Below, in pieces: positions 1-8,014 of a stretch of 64,000 bases of DNA. The stretch's first letter is position 1; every line of letters starts with the position of its first letter. The stretch is from Blautia coccoides. Lineage in GTDB: Bacteria; Bacillota; Clostridia; Lachnospirales; Lachnospiraceae. Made by a program: the position numbers and the translations under genes. The DNA lies in contig NZ_CP136422.1 of the NCBI RefSeq assembly GCF_034355335.1, positions 5,430,501 through 5,494,500 of the forward strand, written 5' to 3'. Under the pieces are notes generated by a model. The model saw only the letters and a program-made list of their open reading frames with translations, did not search any database and was not told the DNA's origin.

Positions 1-1
1 T

Positions 2-1099
2 GACGAAGTACTAAAAGAGAAATATGAATATGTCATCAGCACCCACGTTGACCAGAACCATATTCATAACCATATCATTTTTAATGCTACCAGCTTTGTT
101 GACCACCATAAATATGTCTCCAACAAACGCAGCTATCATAAAATCTGCCGAATCAGCAACCGTATTTGTCAGGAAAACGGTCTGGTCACCAGTATGCCAA
201 CCGGCGAAAAAGGGAAATCTTATAAAGAAAATATGGAATACCATCGCGGAAACAGCTGGAAAGCAAAACTAAAAGTCGCTGTAGACAAAGCAATCTGGTC
301 CTCTATCAACTATGATGAGTTTCTTCAAAAAATGAAGCTTGCCGGATATGAGATCCGTCAGGGAAAGAACCTGGCTTTCCGGGCACCGGAGCAAAAAAAC
401 TTTACAAATATGAAATCTCTGGGTAGCTATTATACGGAAGAAAATGTATTACTCCGCCTTGAGAAAAACCGGCATAAAACAAAATCTCCACGTAACGTCT
501 CCAGAGAAGTACGACTTTTTGTCAATATCTCTGCTTACGTGAGTACCGGCAATCGTGCCGGATTTGAACGGTGGGCACAACTCAATAATCTGAAAGAAGC
601 AGCCCGAACCTTCAACTATCTATCCGAAAACAATTTGCTGAATTACGAAGACTTTAGGCAGCATATTGCTGATATTGATAATTCTATTATTGCTACGGAA
701 CAGCGAATTTCTGAATTAATCTCTGAAATATCCCATCAGGAACTTATTCAGAAGCATTGTTCGTCCTATCGTACCTGCAGAAAAATAATTGAAGATGCAA
801 AAACAGCACCGGATCCTCAGAAATATAAAGCTGCTCACCAGTCGGAATACAAACTGCATGATTCCTTAAAACAGCAATTACAGGAGCTGGGCATTACAAA
901 ATTACCTTCCCCAGAGAGGCTGCAGAAAAAAATTGACAATCTAAGAAATGAACGTTCCTCTGCTGTCAAGGAAAAGCAAGATTTAGAAAAAAGGCACTCA
1001 ACATTAAATACCATAACTGCCAATTTCAACACCTTGCTATCCAATGACGCACATTTCAAAGATATTACTGAACGCCGACAAAAGGAACATGATTTATAA
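2..1099 (+). CDS. MOBP-type relaxase, C-terminal part (5' truncated by window edge)
   Basis: The reading frame is open from base 2, without a start codon, to TAA at 1097-1099, giving 366 codons including the stop, so the N-terminus lies outside the window. Near the left edge it reads HVDQNHIHNHIIFN, the three-histidine metal-binding motif of Relaxase-family (MOBP/VirD2-like) nucleases, which nick oriT and pilot the strand in conjugation. The catalytic tyrosine should be in the missing part. The C-terminal 200 residues are charged and predicted coiled-coil (for example ERLQKKIDNLRNERSSAV), as in Firmicutes ICE relaxases. It is on the plus strand and convergent with the rest of the element; a bidirectional hairpin terminator follows directly. 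Whether it serves the ICE on the minus strand is inferred. Confidence 0.85.
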   Translation, partial: DEVLKEKYEYVISTHVDQNHIHNHIIFNATSFVDHHKYVSNKRSYHKICRISNRICQENGLVTSMPTGEKGKSYKENMEYHRGNSWKAKLKVAVDKAIWSSINYDEFLQKMKLAGYEIRQGKNLAFRAPEQKNFTNMKSLGSYYTEENVLLRLEKNRHKTKSPRNVSREVRLFVNISAYVSTGNRAGFERWAQLNNLKEAARTFNYLSENNLLNYEDFRQHIADIDNSIIATEQRISELISEISHQELIQKHCSSYRTCRKIIEDAKTAPDPQKYKAAHQSEYKLHDSLKQQLQELGITKLPSPERLQKKIDNLRNERSSAVKEKQDLEKRHSTLNTITANFNTLLSNDAHFKDITERRQKEHDL

Positions 1100-1113
1100 T
1101 AATCTCCATATGT

Positions 1114-1164
1114 AATGAGCTAAGGTCAAATACACTGTACATCACTGACCCTAGCTCATTTTTT
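1114..1164 (+). terminator. Long-stem terminator after relaxase gene
   Basis: Two 15-base arms (1114-1128 and 1146-1160) pair almost perfectly, AATGAGCTAAGGTCA with TGACCCTAGCTCATT, and are followed by a run of T. It sits between the convergent relaxase gene and the 1163-1537 gene, so it may serve both strands. Confidence 0.7.
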
Positions 1165-1537
1165 ACTCTTCATCAATTTCAAAGACTTTCCGGTATTTCT
1201 TTCTTTGGCTTTCTAATGGCATCTGATCACAAAACTCTTGCAGCCATTCGTCGCATATAGACACCATTTCTTCTACAGGAAAATCATACTCCCCATATCC
1301 TATATCCCAATCGCAATCTTTACTTCGTTCTCCATACTCTACCAGCAACTCCGGAAACATTTCCATGGAGAAATAAATCGAATACTCGCTCAATCCCAAC
1401 GCATCAAACAAGTACATAAATTTATTAAAATCCCCGACTGTCATCGGAATTCTTTTCTTGATTTTATCTCTATAGTTATCTCCACACAATCGCAAGAATT
1501 TGTTTTCCTGAGAAATAATATCTTTTGTTTTTTTCAT
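1163..1537 (-). CDS. Hypothetical protein, 124 aa
   Basis: Not recognised. A soluble, acidic protein with a basic N-terminal third and a Trp/Asp/Glu-rich C-terminal half (CDWDIGYGEYDFPVEEMV), no membrane segment and no signal peptide. Its ATG overlaps the stop of the upstream lipoprotein gene by four bases (ATGA at 1534-1537), which suggests translational coupling and a joint role. It could be the cytoplasmic partner of the lipoprotein or an immunity-type protein; neither can be shown from the sequence. Confidence 0.6.
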   Translation of the reverse strand: MKKTKDIISQENKFLRLCGDNYRDKIKKRIPMTVGDFNKFMYLFDALGLSEYSIYFSMEMFPELLVEYGERSKDCDWDIGYGEYDFPVEEMVSICDEWLQEFCDQMPLESQRKKYRKVFEIDEE

Positions 1538-2223
1538 CGGCTCTCTTCACTCCCGCTATCCATTTTATCCTCTGGTGCATATATAGCCATTATACTGCTA
1601 CTGTCATCATCGTGATCAATATGTATCCAATAATCTCTTATCCAATACCCCGTGTGGCTTTTCCCCAATGTATACAGTTCATTTGTTTGAAAATCCACAA
1701 TACATACTTCCGGAAATCTACCCTTGGAATCGCTCCATTCCATTTCATCCTGATACATGGAAAGGACTTTATCCAGACAATCCTGGCACAAGTATTTTTT
1801 TATCACTTCAAAATCCGGTATACTCTTTTCTCCGTAATTCACTTTACCCTCAAAAATCCCATGGTTGGGCATCCCATTGATCTGGAAACTGCACTCTTCC
1901 TCTCCATGTGAAGATGACGTAATACTTAATCCCCCATCACTGATGATTTCCGTACCATCATCAGAATATACACGAGTATCTAATGTTGATATTTCCATTG
2001 TATTCAAACATACTAAACCCAACATTCCCGATTTTCTGTAATATGGCATCAAGCTTCTTTCATTATTTCCGCAAATGCAGCACTCTTTCTGGCTAATTTC
2101 AGATTTTACATCCGGAATTTGAAAATTATTCTCTGCTTTTGTTGTTACCATATTCAATTTATGTACGCATCCCGTACAAAGCAGTGCAATCACAATTGCA
2201 CCAAGTATTCCTTTTTTCTTCAT
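1534..2223 (-). CDS. Putative lipoprotein with CxxC motifs
   Basis: The start at MKKKGILG is chosen because it yields a standard lipoprotein signal peptide: basic start, hydrophobic IVIALL, lipobox LLCTGC with the lipidated Cys near residue 19. An upstream in-frame start would put 15 extra residues before it. The mature protein carries a CCICGN motif and a second CQDC motif, which could bind zinc or form disulfides. The C-terminus is acidic. It is anchored outside the membrane and co-transcribed with the 124-aa gene downstream. An IS91-like element lies just upstream, about 55 bases from the start, so its original promoter may have been displaced. Function unknown. Confidence 0.65.
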   Translation of the reverse strand: MKKKGILGAIVIALLCTGCVHKLNMVTTKAENNFQIPDVKSEISQKECCICGNNERSLMPYYRKSGMLGLVCLNTMEISTLDTRVYSDDGTEIISDGGLSITSSSHGEEECSFQINGMPNHGIFEGKVNYGEKSIPDFEVIKKYLCQDCLDKVLSMYQDEMEWSDSKGRFPEVCIVDFQTNELYTLGKSHTGYWIRDYWIHIDHDDDSSSIMAIYAPEDKMDSGSEESR

Positions 2224-2276
2224 TCCTACCTTCTCCAACACATAAAAATAGTGTCTATGACACTTCAACTCCCCTG

Positions 2277-2295
2277 CCCCTCAATCTTTGAGGGG
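2277..2295. repeat. Perfect hairpin at left end of IS91-like element
   Basis: An 8-bp perfect stem CCCCTCAA/TTGAGGGG with a 3-base loop lies about 40 bases before the transposase start. A second small palindrome (AGTGTCTATGACACT, about 2250-2264) is next to it. Subterminal hairpins are typical of HUH transposons, so this probably marks the element end. It may also terminate leftover transcription, since T-rich sequence follows. Confidence 0.5.
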
Positions 2296-2334
2296 TAGGT
2301 TTCTTTTTCTCTTTATTTCCTTCATAATAGTCAT

Positions 2335-3483
2335 ATGAACATTTTACAGGAAATTTTTAATGACCATTATGAAGAAATGATTTATCTTTTACATCCTCGC
2401 AAATCTATCATTGAGAATGTAAATAAGATGCTTAACTGTGGCGACTCTTCCTTCGGTGGGGCAATGTACATCTGTGATAAATGCGGTAATTACAAATTCG
2501 TACCTTTTCGCTGTCATAGTCGATTCTGCCCTACTTGTGGAAACATGTACTCCATTGACCGCACTACCTCTATGTCTTTTAAACTGGTTTATTGTAAACA
2601 CAGACACTGTGTTTTTACGATTCCAGAAGAACTTCGCCACTTTTTTCTTGAAGACCGTTCTCTATTAAACTGTCTTTTTTCTGCTGTCCAAAGTGTTGTG
2701 TTACGTATGTTTTATAAAGAAAACAAATCCGAGTCTTTTACACCTGGGTTCATCTCTGTCCTTCATACTTTTGGACGTGATCTCAAATGGAATCCTCATA
2801 TTCATTGTCTGATTTCTGAAGGTGCTGCAGGAAATCATACTGCCTGGCGTCGGTTCGGACATTTTAACTTTTCTTTTCTTCGTTTCGCTTTCCGTACTGC
2901 TCTTTTAAATATCATGCAGGAAAAACTCGGTAATTCCTTTAAACCTACAAAAGCTCTCATTTATCGCATCACTCCAGATGGTTTCTATGTTTTTGCCAAA
3001 CCTAAGGATTGTGAACCTGATAAAGTTATTAAATACATTGGGCGTTATCTTGGTCGTCCTGTCATTGCGACTTCACGTATTGATTCTTATGATGGAGACA
3101 CTGTTACTTTTCATTACAACAGACATGAAGATAATAAACTCATGATTGAATCCATTCCTGCATTAGAGTTTATTGAACGCCTCATTCGGCATATCCCTGA
3201 AAAACATTTTAAAATGATACGTTATTACGGCATTTATGCTCGTCATCGTAACAGCGATAAGCGGATACGTCGTGCCATTTCAAAAGAAAAGCACCACATC
3301 CTTCTCAGTTTTAACAAATGGCGGCCTTCTATTTTATCCTCATTTGGATATGATCCTTTAAAGTGCTCGCATTGTGGAAACATAATGTCTGTTCTTGAGA
3401 TTTATTACAATCACAAACCTGTTTCTTTGCAAGAAATGTATGAAAGGGTTATGGCTAAACATGCTTGTCGTTCACCTGCCTGA
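2335..3483 (+). CDS. IS91-family HUH transposase
   Basis: A 382-aa rolling-circle transposase. The N-terminal zinc-binding region shows CDKCGNYKFVPF and CHSRFCPTCG. The HUH motif is NPHIHCLIS near residue 160 and the catalytic-tyrosine region is KYIGRYLGRP near residue 240. A second CxxC pair (CSHCGN) lies near the C-terminus. This order (Zn-binding transposase domain, HUH, Tyr) fits the IS91/IS801 family and the usual 350-500 aa length. It nicks and transfers a single strand for transposition. The gene is intact. A 61-aa gene follows in the same direction and is probably co-transcribed. Confidence 0.9.
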   Translation: MNILQEIFNDHYEEMIYLLHPRKSIIENVNKMLNCGDSSFGGAMYICDKCGNYKFVPFRCHSRFCPTCGNMYSIDRTTSMSFKLVYCKHRHCVFTIPEELRHFFLEDRSLLNCLFSAVQSVVLRMFYKENKSESFTPGFISVLHTFGRDLKWNPHIHCLISEGAAGNHTAWRRFGHFNFSFLRFAFRTALLNIMQEKLGNSFKPTKALIYRITPDGFYVFAKPKDCEPDKVIKYIGRYLGRPVIATSRIDSYDGDTVTFHYNRHEDNKLMIESIPALEFIERLIRHIPEKHFKMIRYYGIYARHRNSDKRIRRAISKEKHHILLSFNKWRPSILSSFGYDPLKCSHCGNIMSVLEIYYNHKPVSLQEMYERVMAKHACRSPA

Positions 3484-3558
3484 CCATAAGAAACTATATC
3501 TTAGTTCTCTGTTCTGTGATACAATCACCTTATCTTATTCCGAACGGAGACTATACTT

Positions 3559-3744
3559 ATGAACACTATTACAGAAAAAGAACTTGTAAAGAAACTCAGA
3601 GAAAAATACACCAAAAATCCACCTGAAGGTATGACAGCAGGTATGATTAAACGTATGCGTGACAGTGACCTTCTCGATATGGATTATTTTTTACATGAAG
3701 ATGTATTCGGTGAGGATGCAGAAGATGGTTTTTTTATCTTCTAA
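3559..3744 (+). CDS. Small acidic protein downstream of IS91 transposase
   Basis: A 61-aa ORF with a lysine-rich first half and an aspartate/glutamate-rich end, no membrane segment, followed at once by a terminator. It lies 75 bases after the transposase and within the same unit, so it is likely an accessory or regulatory protein of the IS. No family recognised. A preceding ACGGAGA could serve as a ribosome binding site. Confidence 0.55.
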   Translation: MNTITEKELVKKLREKYTKNPPEGMTAGMIKRMRDSDLLDMDYFLHEDVFGEDAEDGFFIF

Positions 3745-3764
3745 CACGTCACTTTATTTTCTCT

Positions 3765-3787
3765 GCCCGCCTCCGCGCGGGCTTTTT
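3765..3787 (+). terminator. Rho-independent terminator at right end of IS91-like unit
   Basis: A GCCCGC/GCGGGC stem followed by TTTTT, 20 bases after the stop of the 61-aa gene. Confidence 0.75.
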
Positions 3788-3827
3788 CTTATAAAGAGTT
3801 CTCCGGCAGGAGAACTTTCCTATTACA

Positions 3828-3865
3828 CAAAAAAAGAACAGTCCAATTTTTTCTTGAACTGCTCT
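3828..3865 (-). terminator. Terminator of XRE gene
   Basis: On the minus strand, arms AGAGCAGT and ACTGTTCT (one mismatch) are followed by a run of seven T directly after the XRE stop codon. Confidence 0.6.
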
Positions 3866-4224
3866 TATTTCTTTAAACTCCTCATAAGAGATAACACAAT
3901 CTCTCTTTCTTTAACTTCCAATCCATCCCATATATCCAATAACTCTGTTTGATCAGATGTCAAATCTAATTTGCCACTGTCTCCTGCAAAAAACTGAGCT
4001 AACGATATTCCAAATGCATCACATATTTTCTCAAGCGTTGGAATCGTCGGAATGCTGTCTCTGGACATTATATTTCCTAATGCTGTCTGCGACATTCCCG
4101 TAAGCTGTGAGAGTCGATATTTAGAATACCCACGTTTTCTGCATAATTCAGAGATTCTTTTTGGAATATACTCTTCTATACGCAAGTATTTTACACCTCT
4201 TCTCTGACCTATTTTTACATTCAT
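3865..4224 (-). CDS. XRE-family transcriptional regulator
   Basis: The helix-turn-helix of the Cro/C1 type spans about residues 20-80 (RISELCRKRGYSKYRLSQL, then GMSQTALGNIMSRD, then PTIPTLEKICDAFGISLAQF). The C-terminal 35 residues (LLDIWDGLEVKEREIVLSLM) form a short helix likely to mediate dimerisation. It is a stand-alone DNA-binding repressor or activator. The ATG at 4224 is the only ATG; a GTG nine bases upstream is possible. A palindrome (4270-4295) lies 45 bases upstream and is a good candidate operator, which would make the gene autoregulated. Its location beside an element boundary is typical of ICE regulators. Confidence 0.85.
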   Translation of the reverse strand: MNVKIGQRRGVKYLRIEEYIPKRISELCRKRGYSKYRLSQLTGMSQTALGNIMSRDSIPTIPTLEKICDAFGISLAQFFAGDSGKLDLTSDQTELLDIWDGLEVKEREIVLSLMRSLKK

Positions 4225-4269
4225 TGTAACCACAAATCAGCGAAAAGATTAGAACCATACTACTTATCT

Positions 4270-4295
4270 AAATACTCTAGTATGCTTGAGTATTT
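4270..4295. promoter_or_regulatory. Candidate operator upstream of XRE gene
   Basis: Perfect 8-bp arms AAATACTC and GAGTATTT separated by 10 bases. It is placed in the promoter region of the XRE gene and just downstream of the next minus-strand gene, as expected for an XRE dimer site. Confidence 0.5.
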
Positions 4296-4326
4296 GGGTA
4301 AAAAAAAGAAAAGCAGCTCTTAATGC

Positions 4327-4626
4327 CTATTCAATTGTATTTTTTATCAAATCCATCTTCTTTAAGAAAGTAATGGCATCTTCAATACCAGCCATATACG
4401 AAATATCCGCATACCGACAATCTACTGTTTGTAAGCAGGCAATATAGTCATTGATTATCATTCTGTCATGCTCCGGCAAATCAAGATCCATAACTCTCTT
4501 TGTCAATTCATCCAGATCTTTCTCATCTTGTTGAAATATCTCATCTTCTGCACAAATCTTGTTTCTGGTTGCATCAATAGCTTCCGCTATTGTCTGGTTC
4601 AATACTTCTCTCGTAAGCAAATCCAT
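4327..4626 (-). CDS. DUF6809-like small protein
   Basis: A 99-aa all-helical acidic protein ending in DAITFLKKMDLIKNTIE. Its length and pattern (DLPEHDRMIINDYIACLQ, then a tyrosine-containing segment) resemble the small DUF6809-type proteins common in Lachnospiraceae mobile elements; the family name is from memory and tentative. The function is unknown. The start is preceded by AGGAGGA and by a perfect palindrome in the promoter spacer. Confidence 0.6.
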   Translation of the reverse strand: MDLLTREVLNQTIAEAIDATRNKICAEDEIFQQDEKDLDELTKRVMDLDLPEHDRMIINDYIACLQTVDCRYADISYMAGIEDAITFLKKMDLIKNTIE

Positions 4627-4653
4627 TCTTTTTCATCCTCCTGTACTATACGA

Positions 4654-4668
4654 TCACCAATTTGGTGA
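4654..4668. promoter_or_regulatory. Palindromic operator in promoter of the 99-aa gene
   Basis: TCACCAATTTGGTGA is a perfect 7-bp dyad around one base. On the minus strand it falls between a TTTAGT and a TATAGT hexamer 17 bases apart, so a bound regulator would block this promoter. Confidence 0.5.
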
Positions 4669-4747
4669 CTAAATTGTACAAAGATATGAACTCAATGTCA
4701 AATAACAATGAATGACATGATTCGCCGGATTTCGACAATTATTTCTC

Positions 4748-5932
4748 TTATTTATCAAATTCTCTTTTCCTTTTACATATCTCCCTGTACTCATCCCTTA
4801 TCAGTGCATATGACAATAAATTTTCCACCAGAGTAATTATTTCAGGCGTATCCATATACAATAATTCTTTATTATGTACCGTTCCCAGTTCTATTTTTCC
4901 ATTTTTAATAATAACAGGATATAGATTTTCAAGTAATTCTTTTAGTTCAGCAGACTTGCCACTTCCAATTTTTCCAACAGTAATTCTGCCATTATGGTAA
5001 AAATGATACGCTTCTCCAATCCGAACAATACTTTTGTCAACAGAATATTGCAGTGCATTATGCGGTCTATGATTATCCTGATCCACTGAAACTGTAAGAA
5101 TTGTAGATGTTCCATAATCAAAAAAACTCAAATTTATAAAAAAAGTCTTTTCGTGATATTTTATCAGGAATGATCTATATGCCCCCTGATATGTTCCACC
5201 GGATGCATTTCCACATGATAACATTCTAATACCATAATCCTTAAGCAACGTGAAAATCTTATACTCCCTCTCCGGCAGACTATGACTGGTATCAAGAAAG
5301 CATTCCCACAGATTTGTCAAAAATGACCTCATTGATACCGGAGTATCCGGATTAAATTCATAACCGCAATAATAATCCCTATTGTTCTCCAACTCATCAT
5401 ACGAAAAACGGGGTTTTGGAGGCTCCACCAGCAGCACATCCCCTTCTCCTTTTAACATGGTTTCATATTCCGGAAATGATTTCAGCTCTATGTACTGATT
5501 TCTCTCTTCACTATACCTTGCAACAATCATATCTATACCGTTTGTAACCGCAATATAATCTGCCCCAAGGCAATCTGCATAATCACATACTTGCTGAATT
5601 TCTGCATCACCCAGCATAATTTCTGGTGCTTTACACTCAACAATTGCTAATGGCGAAATTACATCTTTGCTTTTTGTATATCTGTCAATTACCAAATCCG
5701 CACGTCTTATGCTGTCCACACCATACTTTGATAAAAGCATTTCCACCTGCAGCATATTAGATGGCACATGAATCACCTTTAACAAAAATTGTATTATCTC
5801 CTGCCGGATCTCTTCTTCCGGGGTTTTCAATATCATTTTGTCACGCACCGGATCCAAGAAATATTCTTTCCCATCAGACACGCAAATGTCCGGTAATTTC
5901 AAATTTTTCAGCTGTTCTTTAATCTCATACAT
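4748..5932 (-). CDS. HsdR_N-type nuclease-domain protein
   Basis: A 394-aa protein whose N-terminal 190 residues match the type I restriction enzyme R-subunit N-terminal (HSDR_N) fold. It has EEIRQEIIQFLLK, then RRADLVI near residue 95 and AIVECKAP near residue 115, giving the Asp and the ExK of a PD-(D/E)XK active site. The C-terminal 200 residues are a separate, unrecognised domain rich in beta strands. There is no helicase domain, unlike full HsdR. It is the last gene of an eight-gene minus-strand run (4748-15470). A role in cutting non-self DNA is inferred from the fold and the neighbours. Confidence 0.7.
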   Translation of the reverse strand: MYEIKEQLKNLKLPDICVSDGKEYFLDPVRDKMILKTPEEEIRQEIIQFLLKVIHVPSNMLQVEMLLSKYGVDSIRRADLVIDRYTKSKDVISPLAIVECKAPEIMLGDAEIQQVCDYADCLGADYIAVTNGIDMIVARYSEERNQYIELKSFPEYETMLKGEGDVLLVEPPKPRFSYDELENNRDYYCGYEFNPDTPVSMRSFLTNLWECFLDTSHSLPEREYKIFTLLKDYGIRMLSCGNASGGTYQGAYRSFLIKYHEKTFFINLSFFDYGTSTILTVSVDQDNHRPHNALQYSVDKSIVRIGEAYHFYHNGRITVGKIGSGKSAELKELLENLYPVIIKNGKIELGTVHNKELLYMDTPEIITLVENLLSYALIRDEYREICKRKREFDK

Positions 5933-5987
5933 ATCTTATTCCTTTATGAATAACAAATACACATATTGATCTGTTATTTGTTTTAAC

Positions 5988-6446
5988 CTATGCATTCACC
6001 ATAGTCTGACGTTTCTGGGCTTCCAATATAGTATTTCTCATCTCATCTTCAATTTCAATCTTTATAGTTTCTATCCCAAATTGGCGGATAGTTTCTGCCA
6101 GAACAGATTTTCCATTTAATTTCTTCCACTCTATCTCATCACAAACTACAATGATTTTCCGATATGTTTTTCCGGTTATCCTATCCAGTAAGAGCATTTT
6201 CAAAATATCATTTGCAATTTTATTATTCTGTGCTTTCTTTGGTTTTCCAATATGAGAAAAGATTTCTCCCACAATACATAACTCTTCTGAATAAAAATCA
6301 GGCTGCATGTATGTAAATGGATTATCTGCAAGATATATCTTTCTGTTATGCTCTAATTTAATTTGGAGCCGTTTCTCAATAGCCTCAAAAATATATTGTT
6401 CTGCAATCACCTGTTCTTCAGATGACGACTTATGCTTTTCACTCAT
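5988..6446 (-). CDS. Hypothetical protein, possible degenerate nuclease fold
   Basis: A 152-aa protein. Residues 45-110 read PDFYSEELCIVGEIFSHIGK followed by an alpha helix and a RKIIVVCDE strand, a layout that resembles a small PD-(D/E)XK core in which the second acidic/Lys pair is altered. This is suggestive only. It starts 15 bases after the 513-aa gene and is 55 bases upstream of the HsdR_N-like gene, so it belongs to the same operon. Confidence 0.55.
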   Translation of the reverse strand: MSEKHKSSSEEQVIAEQYIFEAIEKRLQIKLEHNRKIYLADNPFTYMQPDFYSEELCIVGEIFSHIGKPKKAQNNKIANDILKMLLLDRITGKTYRKIIVVCDEIEWKKLNGKSVLAETIRQFGIETIKIEIEDEMRNTILEAQKRQTMVNA

Positions 6447-6460
6447 CTGTTATACCTCTT

Positions 6461-7993
6461 TTACTCTGGCAAATTCAAATCAGATTCTGTGCATTTACGG
6501 ATAATGTGCTTTGTTCTATCCAACGGAAGAGGCACTTCATTCTCCGAAAAGTATTCCTTTTTCACAACTTCCACTACTGCTTCGTGATTATCTTTCCCTG
6601 CTGGAACAATTACAAAATCCCCAACCTCAATGGAATCATCATCCGCAATATAATAATATCTTTTGTATCCCTCCTCAAATGTCACACTACAGAATATTAT
6701 GTCGCTACGGCATCTCCTTATCCTTCCATAAACAGACGGATCCATGATTTCTCCCCAGCCATAGAAAGCCATAAATTCAAAAACACTATCAATAAACACT
6801 TCCCAACCATCGGGCAGACCTTTTTTGTCATAAGTTCCCCGGATTATTTTTTCTTTTCCTTTTTTCGTGATAACCTTGATAGTATAATCTCTGATTTCAT
6901 TCGGATCATCTACTACATCTACCGGGTTTCCTTCAATGTGTCCAAACAGTACATCTACATCCAAATCATCCAGCAGGCTGTCAATTCCGTCCTCAACCAT
7001 ATATTTACGTGAAACCGAACATCCAGTTCCGATATTCTGAATCTGTTCGATACTTTCCTGGTTTCTGTCTATGACTAAAGATTCTGTATAATTCCAGACA
7101 ACTCTATCCAATTCTACGGCTGATTGTTTCGGCATTATTTGGGTAATCCTATGATAATCTACTTCTATTCTATTTACGATATCTGGCTTATAATTTCCAT
7201 CAAACACATAAAGCTCTGGCATTCCCAGGCTGTCACGTATCAGCTCAGAGAGATCCTCACCCTGTACTTCAAATTCAGAACATAAAGAACCACGGAACTT
7301 AAATATCTTCCCTTCTGTATTTGTTAGCTCCAAGCTCCAGTCCCCAACGTCAGTTGCAAAGACTTCTATATAGCCCTCGCTGAAATAATCAGAAACTGCC
7401 TCCAGTACTCTCTCTGCAGTTCGTTTTTCCAATTTAAAATTCTTTGTTCTGGACTTTTCATAATGCCCATCACGTCTATGTCCAACCACATATACAGAAT
7501 ACCATACCCGTCCTTCTGAATTGATGGTTAGATGCTGTTCTACTTCCTCATCCGGTTCCGGACACGGACCATACCCCAGACGATTAGAAACTATGCGTAC
7601 TTTTTTGGGCTTTCCTTTGAAAATAAAAGGATTTTCCCCCGATAATACTGCCAGACGGCTCAACGCAAGAATAAACCATGAACGATTTTCAAATTCCAAG
7701 ATTGATGTTGCATCATATGCCCAATGATTAAAGTATCTCCATCGGGAATAAATGGCTGAACCAAGAAGCTGAATATCATTTACTTCATCAATAACCTTAT
7801 CAAGCTCATCATATTTACTTTCCGCTTTTCCATACCTTTCAGAGAAAGAATGTCCGCAATCCATTTGAAATCCAAGAGCCTCACACTCATCCGCCAGATA
7901 ATGATCGACAAGATCTGTATATGATATTTTTTGATCTCTGAATTTATCAACCCATTTCGTTGCGAAAGCATTAACTTGCTCTAAATATCCCAT
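6461..7993 (-). CDS. Unknown 510-aa protein of the defence-like operon
   Basis: Not recognised. The N-terminal 200 residues are helical and Trp/Tyr-rich (IYSRWRYFNHWAYDATSI); the middle is beta-rich and acidic; the C-terminal 90 residues have a compact beta-barrel look (DDDSIEVGDFVIVPAGK then EAVVEVVKKEYF), resembling a small nucleic-acid or partner-binding barrel. No nuclease, helicase or ATPase motif is visible. The start is set at MGYLEQ, ten bases after GGAGG. It lies tightly between a PD-(D/E)XK gene and a 152-aa gene, so it is probably part of the same complex. Confidence 0.6.
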   Translation of the reverse strand: MGYLEQVNAFATKWVDKFRDQKISYTDLVDHYLADECEALGFQMDCGHSFSERYGKAESKYDELDKVIDEVNDIQLLGSAIYSRWRYFNHWAYDATSILEFENRSWFILALSRLAVLSGENPFIFKGKPKKVRIVSNRLGYGPCPEPDEEVEQHLTINSEGRVWYSVYVVGHRRDGHYEKSRTKNFKLEKRTAERVLEAVSDYFSEGYIEVFATDVGDWSLELTNTEGKIFKFRGSLCSEFEVQGEDLSELIRDSLGMPELYVFDGNYKPDIVNRIEVDYHRITQIMPKQSAVELDRVVWNYTESLVIDRNQESIEQIQNIGTGCSVSRKYMVEDGIDSLLDDLDVDVLFGHIEGNPVDVVDDPNEIRDYTIKVITKKGKEKIIRGTYDKKGLPDGWEVFIDSVFEFMAFYGWGEIMDPSVYGRIRRCRSDIIFCSVTFEEGYKRYYYIADDDSIEVGDFVIVPAGKDNHEAVVEVVKKEYFSENEVPLPLDRTKHIIRKCTESDLNLPE

Positions 7994-8014
7994 TCCAAAC
8001 ATACCTCCCCGAAA

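Larger units (their letters stand above)
2277..3787 (+). mobile_element. IS91-like HUH insertion element (ends approximate)
   Basis: The unit comprises the left hairpin, the 382-aa HUH transposase, a 61-aa accessory gene and a GC-rich hairpin terminator at 3765-3787. IS91-type elements transpose by rolling circle and make no target duplication, so exact ends cannot be set from one copy. It sits directly upstream of the lipoprotein pair and just beyond the XRE gene. Confidence 0.55.

Noticed and set aside
6422..7012. 196-aa plus-strand frame opposite the 510-aa protein
   Set aside because: Composition is low in charged residues and it lies antisense to a tightly packed operon gene.
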